The notes under the pieces are model-generated. The model searched no databases, was not told the DNA's origin, and was given only the letters and a program-made list of their open reading frames with translations. DNA of 64,000 nucleotides from Yoonia maricola (GTDB lineage: Bacteria; Pseudomonadota; Alphaproteobacteria; Rhodobacterales; Rhodobacteraceae): positions 1,364,001-1,428,000 of the forward strand of contig NZ_PGTY01000001.1 of assembly GCF_002797915.1 (NCBI RefSeq), read 5' to 3'. The position numbers and the translations under genes were made by a program. This document shows, piece by piece, positions 55,380 to 64,000 of this stretch (the first letter of the stretch is position 1; every line of letters begins with the position of its first letter).

Positions 55380-56648
55380 ATGAGCATCGCAAAAAGAGGC
55401 CGTCTCTTCCACCTCCGCCGCCGCGTTCCGCGCCGGTATCGGGGGGTTGAGCCGCGCGAAACGGTCTGGATCAGCCTGCATACTGACTCGGAGACGGTCG
55501 CCCACAGCAAGGCGGATCGCGCGTGGTCCCAGATGATCGAGGCCTAGGAAGCGCGGTTGGCCGGGAATAGCGACGACGCGGAGGCCCGGTATGAGGCGGC
55601 CCGCGACCTCGCCCGGGTTCGCGGCTTTCGGTATCTGGACGCGGGCAATGTGGCCAAACTGCCGGTTGAGGATGTCGTCGAACGAGTTGACGCTATCCCG
55701 GCCCCGGCAAACCAGCCCGATGCAGTCGAGGCCGCCGCCCTTCTCGGCACTGTTCCCGAACCCCGCATCACGGTCACCAAGGCGCTGCAACTCTATTGGA
55801 CGCTCGCGAGAGAGAAGACCTTCGGCAAAAGCGAGGATCAGCTGCGCCGCTGGAAAGCGCCACGCAAGAAGGCGGTGAACAACTTCGTCGCCATCGTCGG
55901 CGATAAGGAGATTGCCAACATCACCCGCGATGACGTGCTGGATTTCCGCCAGCACTGGCTCGACCGGATTGAGGCGGGCGAGGTCACCGCCAATTCCGCG
56001 AACAAGGACCTGATCCATCTCGGCGACGTGTTGAAGACCGTGAACACGATGAAACGACTTGGGCTCTCGCTGCCCTTGGGCGAGTTGTCCTTCAAGGAGG
56101 GCGAGGCGCGGACCCGCCCACCGTTCAGCTAGGAGTGGATCAAGACACGCCTGCTCGCCGCCGGCGCGCTGGACGGCTTGAATGGCCAAGCGCGCGCTTT
56201 GCTGATGGGGATGATCAACACCGGCTACCGCCCGTCCGAAGGGGCAGCGCTCACGGCGGACACGATCCGGCTCGATTGCGACGTGCCACATATCTCCATC
56301 GAAGCAGAGGGGCGCCAATTAAAGAGCCACTACGCCCGCCGCGTGATCCCGCTGACGGGCGTCTCGTTGGAAGCCTTCAGGCAATATCCCGAGGGCTTCC
56401 CACGCTACCGCAACCGCGCCACCCTGAGCGCAGTCGTGAACAAGTTCTTGAGGGCGAATGGTCTGCTCGAGACGCCACGCCATTCCTTCTACTCGTTGCG
56501 CCACTCCTTCGAAGACCGCATGCTCGCCGCCGGGATCGACGACCGTATCCGGCGTGACCTGTTCGGTCACCGATTGGACCGGGAACGATATGGCAAGGGC
56601 GCGTCTTTGGACCACGTCGCAGAGCTTGTGCGCGGGATCGCCTTCTGA
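55380..56648 (+). pseudogene. Tyrosine-type integrase with two in-frame amber codons
   Basis: One continuous frame of 423 codons encodes a tyrosine recombinase but is cut by TAG at codon 56 (55545-55547) and codon 251 (56130-56132). No frameshift is seen. The N-terminal part (SIAKRGRLFHLRRRVPRRY) is a DUF6538-like start. The catalytic residues are all kept: Arg in NTGYRPSEGAAL, Lys in LKSHYARRVIPL, His-x-x-Arg in FYSLRHSFEDRM, His and Tyr in LFGHRLDRERYG. GGAAGG precedes the ATG. It should have integrated the element at the tRNA-Ser 3' end. Now likely inactive unless the ambers are suppressed. Confidence 0.85.
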
Positions 56649-56820
56649 TCCAGCAGCGTCCGCGCCCGGCGCTGCGCTTCGGTGAGCCGTGTTTCCTCCC
56701 TAACGGCTGCAGCCAGTTCCGCCTCCAATCGCTCGAAGATTGGTGCGAACGCTGCATCCTCCGCGACCAGCACGGCGACCTTCACCAGCGCCGCCTCGAT
56801 CCGCGCGGGATCGAACGGCT
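56639..56820 (-). pseudogene. Remnant of a small conserved mobile-element gene
   Basis: On the minus strand a stretch with good codon use encodes FDPARIEAALVKVAVLVAED, then FAPIFERLEAELAAAVREE, like small helical proteins found by alphaproteobacterial integrases. No start codon with ribosome binding site lies at the proper place, and the surrounding frame looks random, so it seems truncated. It overlaps the end of the integrase by ten bases. Confidence 0.5.
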
Positions 56821-57402
56821 GTGCCGGACGCGTACAAGACGTTGAAGGGCGTGCTGATAGTGTCATGCGAAATAGCATGGGTCGGCGCGTTTGGATTGTG
56901 CAGAGCATCAGCCCGCTGCTCGCAAAACGGCTTGTCACAGCGTACAAATCGGACAGTTGGATTGTCCAGCGCATCGGCGTCTCATGATGAATTCGACTGG
57001 CGACCGGCGCACCTCAGAGCGCTGTTGCCGTATTTCGAATCAAGCCGGTTCGGTCGGCAACATTGGCTCGCTGGAATCATGCAAAAGATCACCTGAAACG
57101 CCTCTTGGGAGAGCCGCCAGGGAGCAACGGAAGGGGATGGCAAGATAAAGCGAGTTCCTCGCTGGCCGGGCCTTCGCCCCTAAGTTCTTGTCTGCACATT
57201 GTTTTTTGGCGAGATATCCGATGGGTCGCACTGTGTCTTGCGGCAAGATTTTCCGGTTTTAGAAATAATTTCAATGTATTGACGTGGCACACAGCGAGGT
57301 GCGTTCGCGCAGGAATTCGCTACGGCCTCTCTTTGCACGCTGTGCTTCAATGCTCTTCAAACACCGCTTGATTGGCCCAGAATAGACGTCGATTGTGGTC
57401 TC
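56821..57402. other. Gene-poor stretch of the element, possible origin-of-transfer region
   Basis: About 580 bases with no convincing gene. It contains a 19-bp direct repeat with two mismatches (56891-56909 and 56957-56975, TTGGATTGT...) and a GGACA/TGTCC dyad (56951-56967). An AT-richer part at 57240-57290 precedes the relaxase and may hold its promoter. Relaxases usually act on an adjacent oriT, so this is the place to look for one. Confidence 0.4.
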
Positions 57403-59445
57403 ATGACACGCGATGAGAACGACCTCCGCATCCGCCCCGGCAAGGTTCGGGACCGCGTCCAGAGCGCCCCGCGCGTGCGGCGCCAGGCGGGCGGTGATCC
57501 CAACAGGCTTGCCGGGAAGAGGAAGGTAAGCGGACGGTTCAACGCCCGCGGTCAGGGGGCCAAGGTGGCGGCGGAGTTGAAAGGTCGGAACCCGTGGTCC
57601 CGCCGTCCCGACGGGACCCGAACCCGTGCCCGCCGGGTGGCCGTGAAAGCGCGGATCGTGAAGCTGAACCCGCAACGCGGCGCATCGCGCGGGCGGTCGT
57701 TTGTGAGCGGCAAGGCGGTCGATGCGCATCTGTGGTATCTGGAGCGTGACGGTGTCACGCTGGACGGCGAAAAGGGTCAGGTCTATTCGGCGGATCAAGA
57801 CATAGCCGATGGCCAGGATTTCCTCGACCGGGGTCGTGAGGACCGCCACCAGTTCCGGTTCATCTTCTCCGCAGAAGACGGCGTGGAGCTAGCCGATATG
57901 CGCCAGACGACCCGTGATTTGATGGCGCAAATGGAGGCCGATTTACAGACGCGGCTCGATTGGATCGCGGTCGATCATTACAATACCGGGCACCCGCATA
58001 CCCATATCCTTGTTCGAGGGATCACCGACGACCGCAAGATTCTGAACATCGCCGGGGATTACATCGCGCATGGCGTCCGCGAAAGGGCGACCGACATCGT
58101 GACGCTGGAACTTGGCCGCCAGACCGATCTCAAAGTGACCGACCAACTACGCCGCGAAATGCACGCGGAACGCTTCACCCGGCTCGACCGGATGCTGATG
58201 GCAGAGCAGCGGGCCAACAACGAGTTCGCCGATCTGCGACCGGACAAGGACATGCTGGAGACGATGAAGCGTAATCGCGCGCTGTTGATTGGCCGGGCGC
58301 AGTATCTGGAAAAGCTCAGTCTGGCTGAGCAGATCGCGCCGGGTGTCTGGCGTCTGGACGACAGCACGGAGCGAACATTGCGCGCGATGGGGGAGCGGGG
58401 CGATATCATCAAATCGATATATCGCGCGCTGGAAGCAAACAATCTCGAGGCGCAGCGCGGAACCTCTCAGCTCACCATGCACAGAGACGGACTGCAGCAG
58501 CAGATCGCTGGTCGGGTTCTTGCCAAGGAACTCGCGGGGGACGGGTCTGGCGACCGGATGCAGCTGGTCATCGACGGCACCGACGGTCGGGTGCACCAGA
58601 TCGAGGTTCGTGCCGACCACTGCGACGACATCGGACGCGGTATGATCGTGTCGGCGACACCGCCGCCGACAGAAGCAAGGGTGGCGGACAGCAACATCCT
58701 TGCCGCCACTGATAATGACGGCACCTATCGCCCGTCCCGGCACATCGAAATCGCAAAGGAACAGGGGATCGGACCCGGTCTGGACCGCTTCGTCGCCGCC
58801 CATGTGCGCCGCCTTGAGGCCCTGCGGCGCGCCGGGATCGTCGAGCGATATAGTGAGGATCACTGGAAAGTGCCGACGGACCTGCCAAAACAGGGGCTGG
58901 CCCATGATCGCAAACGCCACGGCCCCGGCCCGCGCGTGGAGGTGTTGTCGCCCATCGGCCTAGACCAACAGGTGGCCCACGACGGCGCGACCTGGCTCGA
59001 TCGGGAACTAGTGGCGCAGCGGCGGGGTTCAGTGAGGGAGACCGGCTTCGGTGCAGAAGCAGGCCGGGCGATGGACCAACGCAAACGCGTGCTGGTGGAA
59101 CGAGGCGATGCTATTGATCTCGGGGACGGTCGCATTCGCGCCCCGCGCGACCTCATCCAGCGTCTGGAGGGCCGGGAAGTGGAACGTGTCGGGCGCGCGA
59201 TGGCTGCGGAACAAGGACTAACCTGGAAGTCCGTGACACCCGGCAACCAGTTCGCAGGCCAACTGACCGGCAGTACGCAACTTGGTAGCGGGCGCTTCGC
59301 CATGATCGATGACGGGTTGGGGTTCAGCCTTGTGCCGTGGAACCAAGCGCTCGAGCGGCGCATCGGGCTGCAGGTCTCTGGTGTCGGCATGTCCGGCGGC
59401 GGTATCGATTGGGCATTTGGCAGGCAGCGCGGGCTGGGGCTTTAG
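57403..59445 (+). CDS. rlxS: RlxS-like relaxase (VirD2-type, DUF3363)
   Basis: A 680-residue relaxase that should nick the transfer origin and carry the strand to a recipient. The HUH motif is GHPHTHILVRG (residues 199-209), the likely catalytic tyrosine region is HLWYLERDGVT, and the C-terminal half is the DUF3363 region. The Arg-rich N-terminus (KVRDRVQSAPRVRRQAG) is usual. It appears intact. The normal downstream partners (peptidase TraF, TraG coupling protein, Trb genes) are absent, so it could only move with help. High GC. Confidence 0.92.
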   Translation: MTRDENDLRIRPGKVRDRVQSAPRVRRQAGGDPNRLAGKRKVSGRFNARGQGAKVAAELKGRNPWSRRPDGTRTRARRVAVKARIVKLNPQRGASRGRSFVSGKAVDAHLWYLERDGVTLDGEKGQVYSADQDIADGQDFLDRGREDRHQFRFIFSAEDGVELADMRQTTRDLMAQMEADLQTRLDWIAVDHYNTGHPHTHILVRGITDDRKILNIAGDYIAHGVRERATDIVTLELGRQTDLKVTDQLRREMHAERFTRLDRMLMAEQRANNEFADLRPDKDMLETMKRNRALLIGRAQYLEKLSLAEQIAPGVWRLDDSTERTLRAMGERGDIIKSIYRALEANNLEAQRGTSQLTMHRDGLQQQIAGRVLAKELAGDGSGDRMQLVIDGTDGRVHQIEVRADHCDDIGRGMIVSATPPPTEARVADSNILAATDNDGTYRPSRHIEIAKEQGIGPGLDRFVAAHVRRLEALRRAGIVERYSEDHWKVPTDLPKQGLAHDRKRHGPGPRVEVLSPIGLDQQVAHDGATWLDRELVAQRRGSVRETGFGAEAGRAMDQRKRVLVERGDAIDLGDGRIRAPRDLIQRLEGREVERVGRAMAAEQGLTWKSVTPGNQFAGQLTGSTQLGSGRFAMIDDGLGFSLVPWNQALERRIGLQVSGVGMSGGGIDWAFGRQRGLGL

Positions 59446-59742
59446 AGGGAGCATGCGGCGGAGGGTATCATGCAGAGAGTGCGGAGAGCTGCCGTTCGCT
59501 GCAGGTGCGTGATGTGTACAGAGCTTGTGCAAGAACCGCCGTTCAGTTTGATCACGAACCTGAGAAGTCTGCTCAGAGCCCCTTTTTCCTTTTTTGTATG
59601 CCGACGTAAACGTCCGATGCGCAGGCATCCAAAACACACATTGGATATCTAGCACTATATCGAACATCTTTCGCCATATGACTTTCCAGCGGTAGATTCT
59701 TATTGATTTCTCGACGCCAAAGAAAGGATCGTCAGCTGAAAA
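59446..59742. other. Intergenic region between relaxase and RTX protein
   Basis: 297 bases between convergent genes. GC falls from about two-thirds near 59450 to under half by 59600-59740, which may mark the end of the element. No copy of the tRNA-Ser 3' end, no terminator and no gene is visible. Confidence 0.5.
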
Positions 59743-62700
59743 CTAAACTAGAAAATCGGCGGCATCTAACTGACTAAGATCGTAGTTTTGGAGCAGTATC
59801 GCGCTATCGGTATCAAGCTGAATTACGACATCATGCCCACCAGGGCCGCTCGCTTCGGCCAAGTTCAACACGTCAGCCGCCGTCGCGAAGCCAAATGCTG
59901 AAACATCAATGATATCCTGTCCCGCAAGGCCGTCTTCAAAATCGGCAATCGTTTCTATGCCATCAGTATCAATAAAAACAAACGTGTCGCTACCAGCGCC
60001 ACCAGAAAGGCGATCGCCGCCGCCATTGCCGGCAATTATGTCGTTACCCGCAGCACCGAACAGCGCCTCGGCCACGTCTTGACCAACAATAGTGTCATCT
60101 CCAGCAGTGCCAATCTGCGTTGCGGCACCTGTGAAGTCACCGCCAAATATTACAAAACTTGTTCCAGATTGATCAAAAATGTCACTCCCGTTTGGATCGC
60201 CTTCCGGGGCGCCAATGATCAAGTCGTCAAAGCCATCGCCGTTCACATCACCAGCGCTGCTTACCGACACGCCCATGTTGTCACCGCTTTCAGCGGCAGT
60301 AATCACGAACCCACCAATACCAGCCTCGATGTCGGCTTGCAGAACTGCCTCGCCATCCGCCTTACCAAAAATAACAAAGGTCTTGTTGAGACCCAGTCCG
60401 TTATCACCGGATCCAACAATCAGATCTGCAAGGCCGTCGCCATTGATGTCGCCCGCTGCGCTGACGGATCTGCCCACTTGCTCGCGGCCTTGCGTTCCCT
60501 CGAACGCAAAACCGCCAATACCATCAACAACATCGCTAAGTTCGACCGCTGATCCATCCGCCTTGCCAAAGACAACGTAGCTGGAGCCGCTGAGTGATCC
60601 CGACAACGTATCATCCAGATCGGCAAACGGCGCACCGACAATAAGATCGTCGAGCCCATCACCATTTACATCGCCTGCATTACTGACGGATAGACCTGCA
60701 TTGTCAGCGGCCGATATGCCGTGGATAGCAAAACCACCAGTCCCAAGTTCAACATCAGCCAGGTCAATCGTTATTCCGTCGACTTTGCCGAAAACCACAT
60801 AGCTGGTACCGGACGCCGACCCATTGGGGTCCGCGAATTTTGCACCAATGATGAGATCATCAAATCCGTCGCCATTCACATCCCCGGCATTGCTGACAGA
60901 TATACCAGCACGGTCGTTTGCATCTGCTCCAGTGATGGAGAACCCGCCAATACCATCCTTGATGTCAGAGATTTCTACCGCCGCGCCATCGGCCTTGCCG
61001 AACACAACATAGCCGGCACCATCGCCACCGACAGCACTTGCGCCAGTCTCCGTAGCGTTCTCAGTCCCTACAAAAAGATCATCAAACCCATCACCGTTCA
61101 CGTCGCCAGCGTTGCTCACGGACATGCCCGCCTTCTCGAAGCTCGCCGATCCGTTGATGACGAATCCGCCTGTGCCGACTTCAATATCATCAAGGTCAAC
61201 TGCGTTGCCATCGCCCTTGCCAAAGACAACATAACTGGCCCCCGATTGGACGCCATTAGGGCTGGGGTCTCGCAAACCGATGATCAGATCATCCAGACCG
61301 TCATCGTTGACGTCGCCTGCATTGCTGACAACAGGAAAGCTGGTGCCCGTGAATTGGTCGCCTGTAATGACGAACCCACCGGTGCCGCCAACGATATCGG
61401 ACAGTTCAACAGAGGTACCGTCAGCTTGCCCAAACACAACAAATCCGCCACCGGCGATCTGGCCGTTTGTCGCGCCAACGAACACATCATCAAAGCCATC
61501 GCCGTTGACATCACCCGCAGAACTGACCGAACGTCCGGCTTCAGAGTTTGGGGAGGCACCATTAATCACAAAGCCAGTATCATTACCCGCCTGTGCGACT
61601 TCGGCCAGATCGAATGGCGCAACCGGATCAAAGGTCCCGGTGATAACGACATCGAATGCCTGCACACTCATGCCACCATCGCCATCATCAATCGTCAGTT
61701 CATAGGTAATTGTGACCTGGTCACCTTCACCCAGATAATCAAAGACGGTTGAGGCCGCATTGAAAGATACGTCCACCGAACCTGTAGGTGAGCTGGCGGT
61801 TTTGGTGACATCATCCAGCGTCAGCAACGCTTCCAGCCCTGCGCTATCAAGTGTCAGCCCGGCCAGATCACCTGTCGCACCCACGGCAGTAACAGAGGCT
61901 GTGTGCCCGACATCGCCCTGATCCACATCCGTGAATTCGACGGTGACTTCGCCGGTCATATCCCCGGTATCAGTGGTCTCAGTTATGCTTATTGCGTCAA
62001 TCGGTTGGATCTCGGGCGCGTCATTCAGCGGCGTGACATCAATAACGATTGTCACAATCTCGGGCGTGCCGCCATCTATACTAACGGTGTAGGTAAAGCT
62101 GTCAGACCCGTTAAAGTCGTCAGGTGGCGCATAAGTAAATGCACCATTCGCATTCAGATCTAAGCTCCCATTTGCTGGGCCGGCCGTGAGCATGAAATCA
62201 AGTGTGGTTGCATCTGGATAACTTGCCGACAGATCACCCGATGTCGTGTCGTCTTCGTCCAAGGCGACAGTCACGTCAATCGTCACAGTTTCGGTTGTGA
62301 CGCCCCCATTTCCATCGCTGACACTGTAAGTAAAGCTGTCCTGCCCCAGAAAACCGGAGGCAGGCGTATACACAAAACTTCCATCTGTATCGATTACCAC
62401 CGTACCGGTTTCAGCCGCATCGATGAGTGAAAATGTCAAAGCGTCGCCTTCAGCATCAAAAGCCGTCAATGCGCCAGACAAAGGGGTGTCACTTCCCGTT
62501 TTTGCGGCATCGGTCAGGTCGCGCGGTGCGTCATTTATCGGGTTGATAAGCAGTTCGACCGTTTCGTATGTAACTGCCCCGTTGGCATCGGTAACCGAAT
62601 AGGTGAACCGGTCAATCCCGTTGAAGTCAGCGAACCCGGTGTAGGTGTAGCTGCCATCGGCATTGATGGTAACGAGACCGTTCTCAGCATTCACGGTCAG

Positions 62701-63942
62701 GCAAAAGTGGTCGGATGGCGCTGTATCAGGGTCCGCCAAGATGCCGGAAATGGGGATATCCTCGTCGCCGCTATCGCTGACCACGGATGTTACCAAAACG
62801 ATGTCATCCGCACTCAAGTCGGTGACTGAGACGCCCGCAATTGTGAATTGCGTTCCTTGATCATTGAATGTTGCGAAACCATCGACTTCGGTAAAGTTAC
62901 CCAATGCCTCTACGCTCGAAGCATAGCCGAAATCTGTCAGTAAGATTTTATCAACACCCACAACAAAGTCGGGTCCGGTGAATCCTAAATTTGCTGAGTT
63001 ATCGAAATCGAAATTGAAACGAGCGATAAAGTCGTTTCCATCGCCCGTTGAGAAAACGAACAAATCGGCACCGCCGCCACCTTCTAGGATGTCATCACCG
63101 TCACCACCGATCAGAATATCCCGGCCAGCAAGGTAGGTTGATATGTCACCGCGCAGAAGGTCATCACCACCATTCCCATGGATGATGTCGTCTTGGTAGC
63201 CACCGATCAGGAAATCGAAATCATCCCCCCCAGAGATAACATTGCTTCCCGATATCGAAACAATGAGATCACTTCCATCGCCACCTGAAAGAATATCGTT
63301 CCCGCCAGCATTGAGGATCGTGTCATTATCTCCGTTGCCTCGAATATCCTCATCAGCAAATGTACCAACGAGAAATTCCGATGTGTCGTCGCCTTCAATC
63401 AATTGCCTCGGTACGTCCGCAGCAGCTGTCGCGCGCAGCACGGTTTCGGCTGGCATTATCTTTGCAGTTTCTTGTTGCTCTTCGCTGGCGACGGCGAAAT
63501 CATATTTGGCGGCAGAGAGTTCCGGCAGCGCCGACGCCGGTGGTTTGGCCGCCGCACCGCCAGCATCATAATCCGCGACATTGCGGTCCTCTTGCACCGA
63601 AGCTTGCTCCTCTTGGGCGATCTCGTAGCTGTTGTCTGTCAAACTGACGGCTGTTCGCTCCGGTCCAGATTGTCCGTCATCTGAGTGCGTATCCTCGTGG
63701 ATCAAATCTTGGCTTGAAGTCCCCACCACAGTTGTTTCATTGGGCTCGGCATTTGGATTATCATATGCATCCGCCGCATTCATGAATTTAGAAAACAGTG
63801 CAAAAATCGCGACATAGCGTTCATCACCGTCGTCAAAAAGGGTTACTGATGCATCACTATTTGCACTAAGATCGAAAGTACCACCGGCCAAAAGAAACTC
63901 GTCGCTTTGAAGCATGTTAAACTCGCCATTTTTTAGGTTCAC
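59743..63942 (-). CDS. Large secreted RTX / cadherin-like / FG-GAP protein
   Basis: A 1399-residue acidic extracellular protein. Residues 183-295 carry RTX calcium-binding repeats (GGNDILSGGDGSDLI, GGDGDDILEGGGGADLF). About 390-640 hold cadherin/VCBS-like Ig domains (NPINDAPRDL, TPLNDAPEIQ, each with DSFTYSV/RFTYSV). About 640-775 is another cadherin-like region. About 788-1265 contain seven FG-GAP repeats of about 65 residues (each with SNAGDVNGDGFDDL and YVVFGK), enough for one seven-bladed calcium-binding propeller. A second RTX set and a C-terminus (ILLQNYDLSQLDAADFLV) fit a type I secretion signal. Start GTG 63942, or ATG 63915 ten codons later. The transporter is not in the window. Confidence 0.9.
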   Translation of the reverse strand: MNLKNGEFNMLQSDEFLLAGGTFDLSANSDASVTLFDDGDERYVAIFALFSKFMNAADAYDNPNAEPNETTVVGTSSQDLIHEDTHSDDGQSGPERTAVSLTDNSYEIAQEEQASVQEDRNVADYDAGGAAAKPPASALPELSAAKYDFAVASEEQQETAKIMPAETVLRATAAADVPRQLIEGDDTSEFLVGTFADEDIRGNGDNDTILNAGGNDILSGGDGSDLIVSISGSNVISGGDDFDFLIGGYQDDIIHGNGGDDLLRGDISTYLAGRDILIGGDGDDILEGGGGADLFVFSTGDGNDFIARFNFDFDNSANLGFTGPDFVVGVDKILLTDFGYASSVEALGNFTEVDGFATFNDQGTQFTIAGVSVTDLSADDIVLVTSVVSDSGDEDIPISGILADPDTAPSDHFCLTVNAENGLVTINADGSYTYTGFADFNGIDRFTYSVTDANGAVTYETVELLINPINDAPRDLTDAAKTGSDTPLSGALTAFDAEGDALTFSLIDAAETGTVVIDTDGSFVYTPASGFLGQDSFTYSVSDGNGGVTTETVTIDVTVALDEDDTTSGDLSASYPDATTLDFMLTAGPANGSLDLNANGAFTYAPPDDFNGSDSFTYTVSIDGGTPEIVTIVIDVTPLNDAPEIQPIDAISITETTDTGDMTGEVTVEFTDVDQGDVGHTASVTAVGATGDLAGLTLDSAGLEALLTLDDVTKTASSPTGSVDVSFNAASTVFDYLGEGDQVTITYELTIDDGDGGMSVQAFDVVITGTFDPVAPFDLAEVAQAGNDTGFVINGASPNSEAGRSVSSAGDVNGDGFDDVFVGATNGQIAGGGFVVFGQADGTSVELSDIVGGTGGFVITGDQFTGTSFPVVSNAGDVNDDGLDDLIIGLRDPSPNGVQSGASYVVFGKGDGNAVDLDDIEVGTGGFVINGSASFEKAGMSVSNAGDVNGDGFDDLFVGTENATETGASAVGGDGAGYVVFGKADGAAVEISDIKDGIGGFSITGADANDRAGISVSNAGDVNGDGFDDLIIGAKFADPNGSASGTSYVVFGKVDGITIDLADVELGTGGFAIHGISAADNAGLSVSNAGDVNGDGLDDLIVGAPFADLDDTLSGSLSGSSYVVFGKADGSAVELSDVVDGIGGFAFEGTQGREQVGRSVSAAGDINGDGLADLIVGSGDNGLGLNKTFVIFGKADGEAVLQADIEAGIGGFVITAAESGDNMGVSVSSAGDVNGDGFDDLIIGAPEGDPNGSDIFDQSGTSFVIFGGDFTGAATQIGTAGDDTIVGQDVAEALFGAAGNDIIAGNGGGDRLSGGAGSDTFVFIDTDGIETIADFEDGLAGQDIIDVSAFGFATAADVLNLAEASGPGGHDVVIQLDTDSAILLQNYDLSQLDAADFLV

Positions 63943-64000
63943 CGATCAGTCTCACGCTATTGCTGAGCCAGTACATCGCCAAATATTACAACGTCGCCGT

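Noticed and set aside
55260-56318. Open frame of 352 codons on the minus strand over the integrase
   Set aside because: Antisense to the integrase, whose catalytic motifs are clear; its repeated LCSK/MCSK residues only reflect the 12-bp tandem repeats.
59446-59742. Search for the second attachment site of the element
   Set aside because: No copy of the tRNA-Ser 3' end (TTCGAATCCCTTCGTCTCC) was found between the relaxase and the RTX gene or elsewhere in the window.
60100-61620. Regular repeats that could suggest a CRISPR or tandem DNA array
   Set aside because: The period of about 190-200 bases is the coding form of the seven FG-GAP protein repeats; there are no spacers of constant size.

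Overview
The window looks like chromosomal DNA of a marine-type alphaproteobacterium of the Rhodobacteraceae (Roseobacter group). This rests on the gene families present (phosphatidylcholine synthase, DUF1467 and DUF6455 proteins, an imuA-imuB-dnaE2 cassette with a GTTC-N7-GTTC box), the moderately high GC, and a short intergenic repeat (CTTCATCTTGG...CTCCCGCCGGAGGC) found five times. Genus cannot be decided from the sequence alone. Genes are tightly packed. Most are housekeeping genes, with many 4-nt ATGA overlaps within operons and many convergent pairs that share 4 nt at their stop codons.

Layout. 1-4.3 kb: the end of a polyphosphate kinase 2, an MFS transporter, a DUF6455 protein and the ribosome-associated ABC-F ATPase EttA, closed by a bidirectional terminator. 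4.3-7.1 kb: a small Asp-rich membrane protein and a compact three-gene cassette (AMP-forming ligase, GNAT acyltransferase, acyl carrier protein) that resembles a minimal activate-carry-transfer pathway of unknown product. 7.1-15.7 kb: diacylglycerol kinase, TrhA/hemolysin III, M48 lipoprotein protease, a class II deacetylase-like enzyme, nitroreductase, EI24 membrane protein, methylmalonyl-CoA epimerase, a response regulator and aspS. 15.8-23.6 kb: carB, a lipoprotein, an orphan BrnA-like protein and a FabH-like synthase diverging around two phased palindromic operators, a 24-residue lipoprotein, arsH with an HTH-like partner, and tdk. 23.6-33.2 kb: priA, LysE exporter, transaldolase, DUF484-xerC, phosphatidylcholine synthase, ogt and ileS. 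33.4-41.7 kb: an unusual cNMP-like/thioredoxin-reductase-like fusion, a flavin monooxygenase, the hisC-tyrA-extensin operon, rpsD and a paired DUF606 transporter.

41.7-49.2 kb is a catabolic operon (hyuA-hyuB-FAD oxidase-HpcH aldolase-SDR dehydrogenase), every junction a 4-nt overlap, with a LysR regulator just upstream on the same strand. 49.4-55.0 kb is the SOS mutagenesis cassette imuA-imuB-dnaE2 under a LexA-type box. 55.15-59.45 kb is tRNA-Ser(GCT) followed by the remains of an integrative mobilizable element: three tandem 12-bp repeats, a tyrosine integrase interrupted by two in-frame amber codons, a small gene remnant and an intact-looking RlxS-type relaxase with no coupling protein or transfer genes. 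The window ends with a 1399-residue secreted RTX/cadherin/FG-GAP protein on the minus strand.

The candidates most worth following as undescribed biology are the ligase-GNAT-ACP cassette, the co-oriented 33-bp repeat whose end overlaps ribosome binding sites, the phased palindromes between the BrnA-like and FabH-like genes, the hyu/oxidase/aldolase operon, and the TrxR-like fusion that has lost its redox CXXC.
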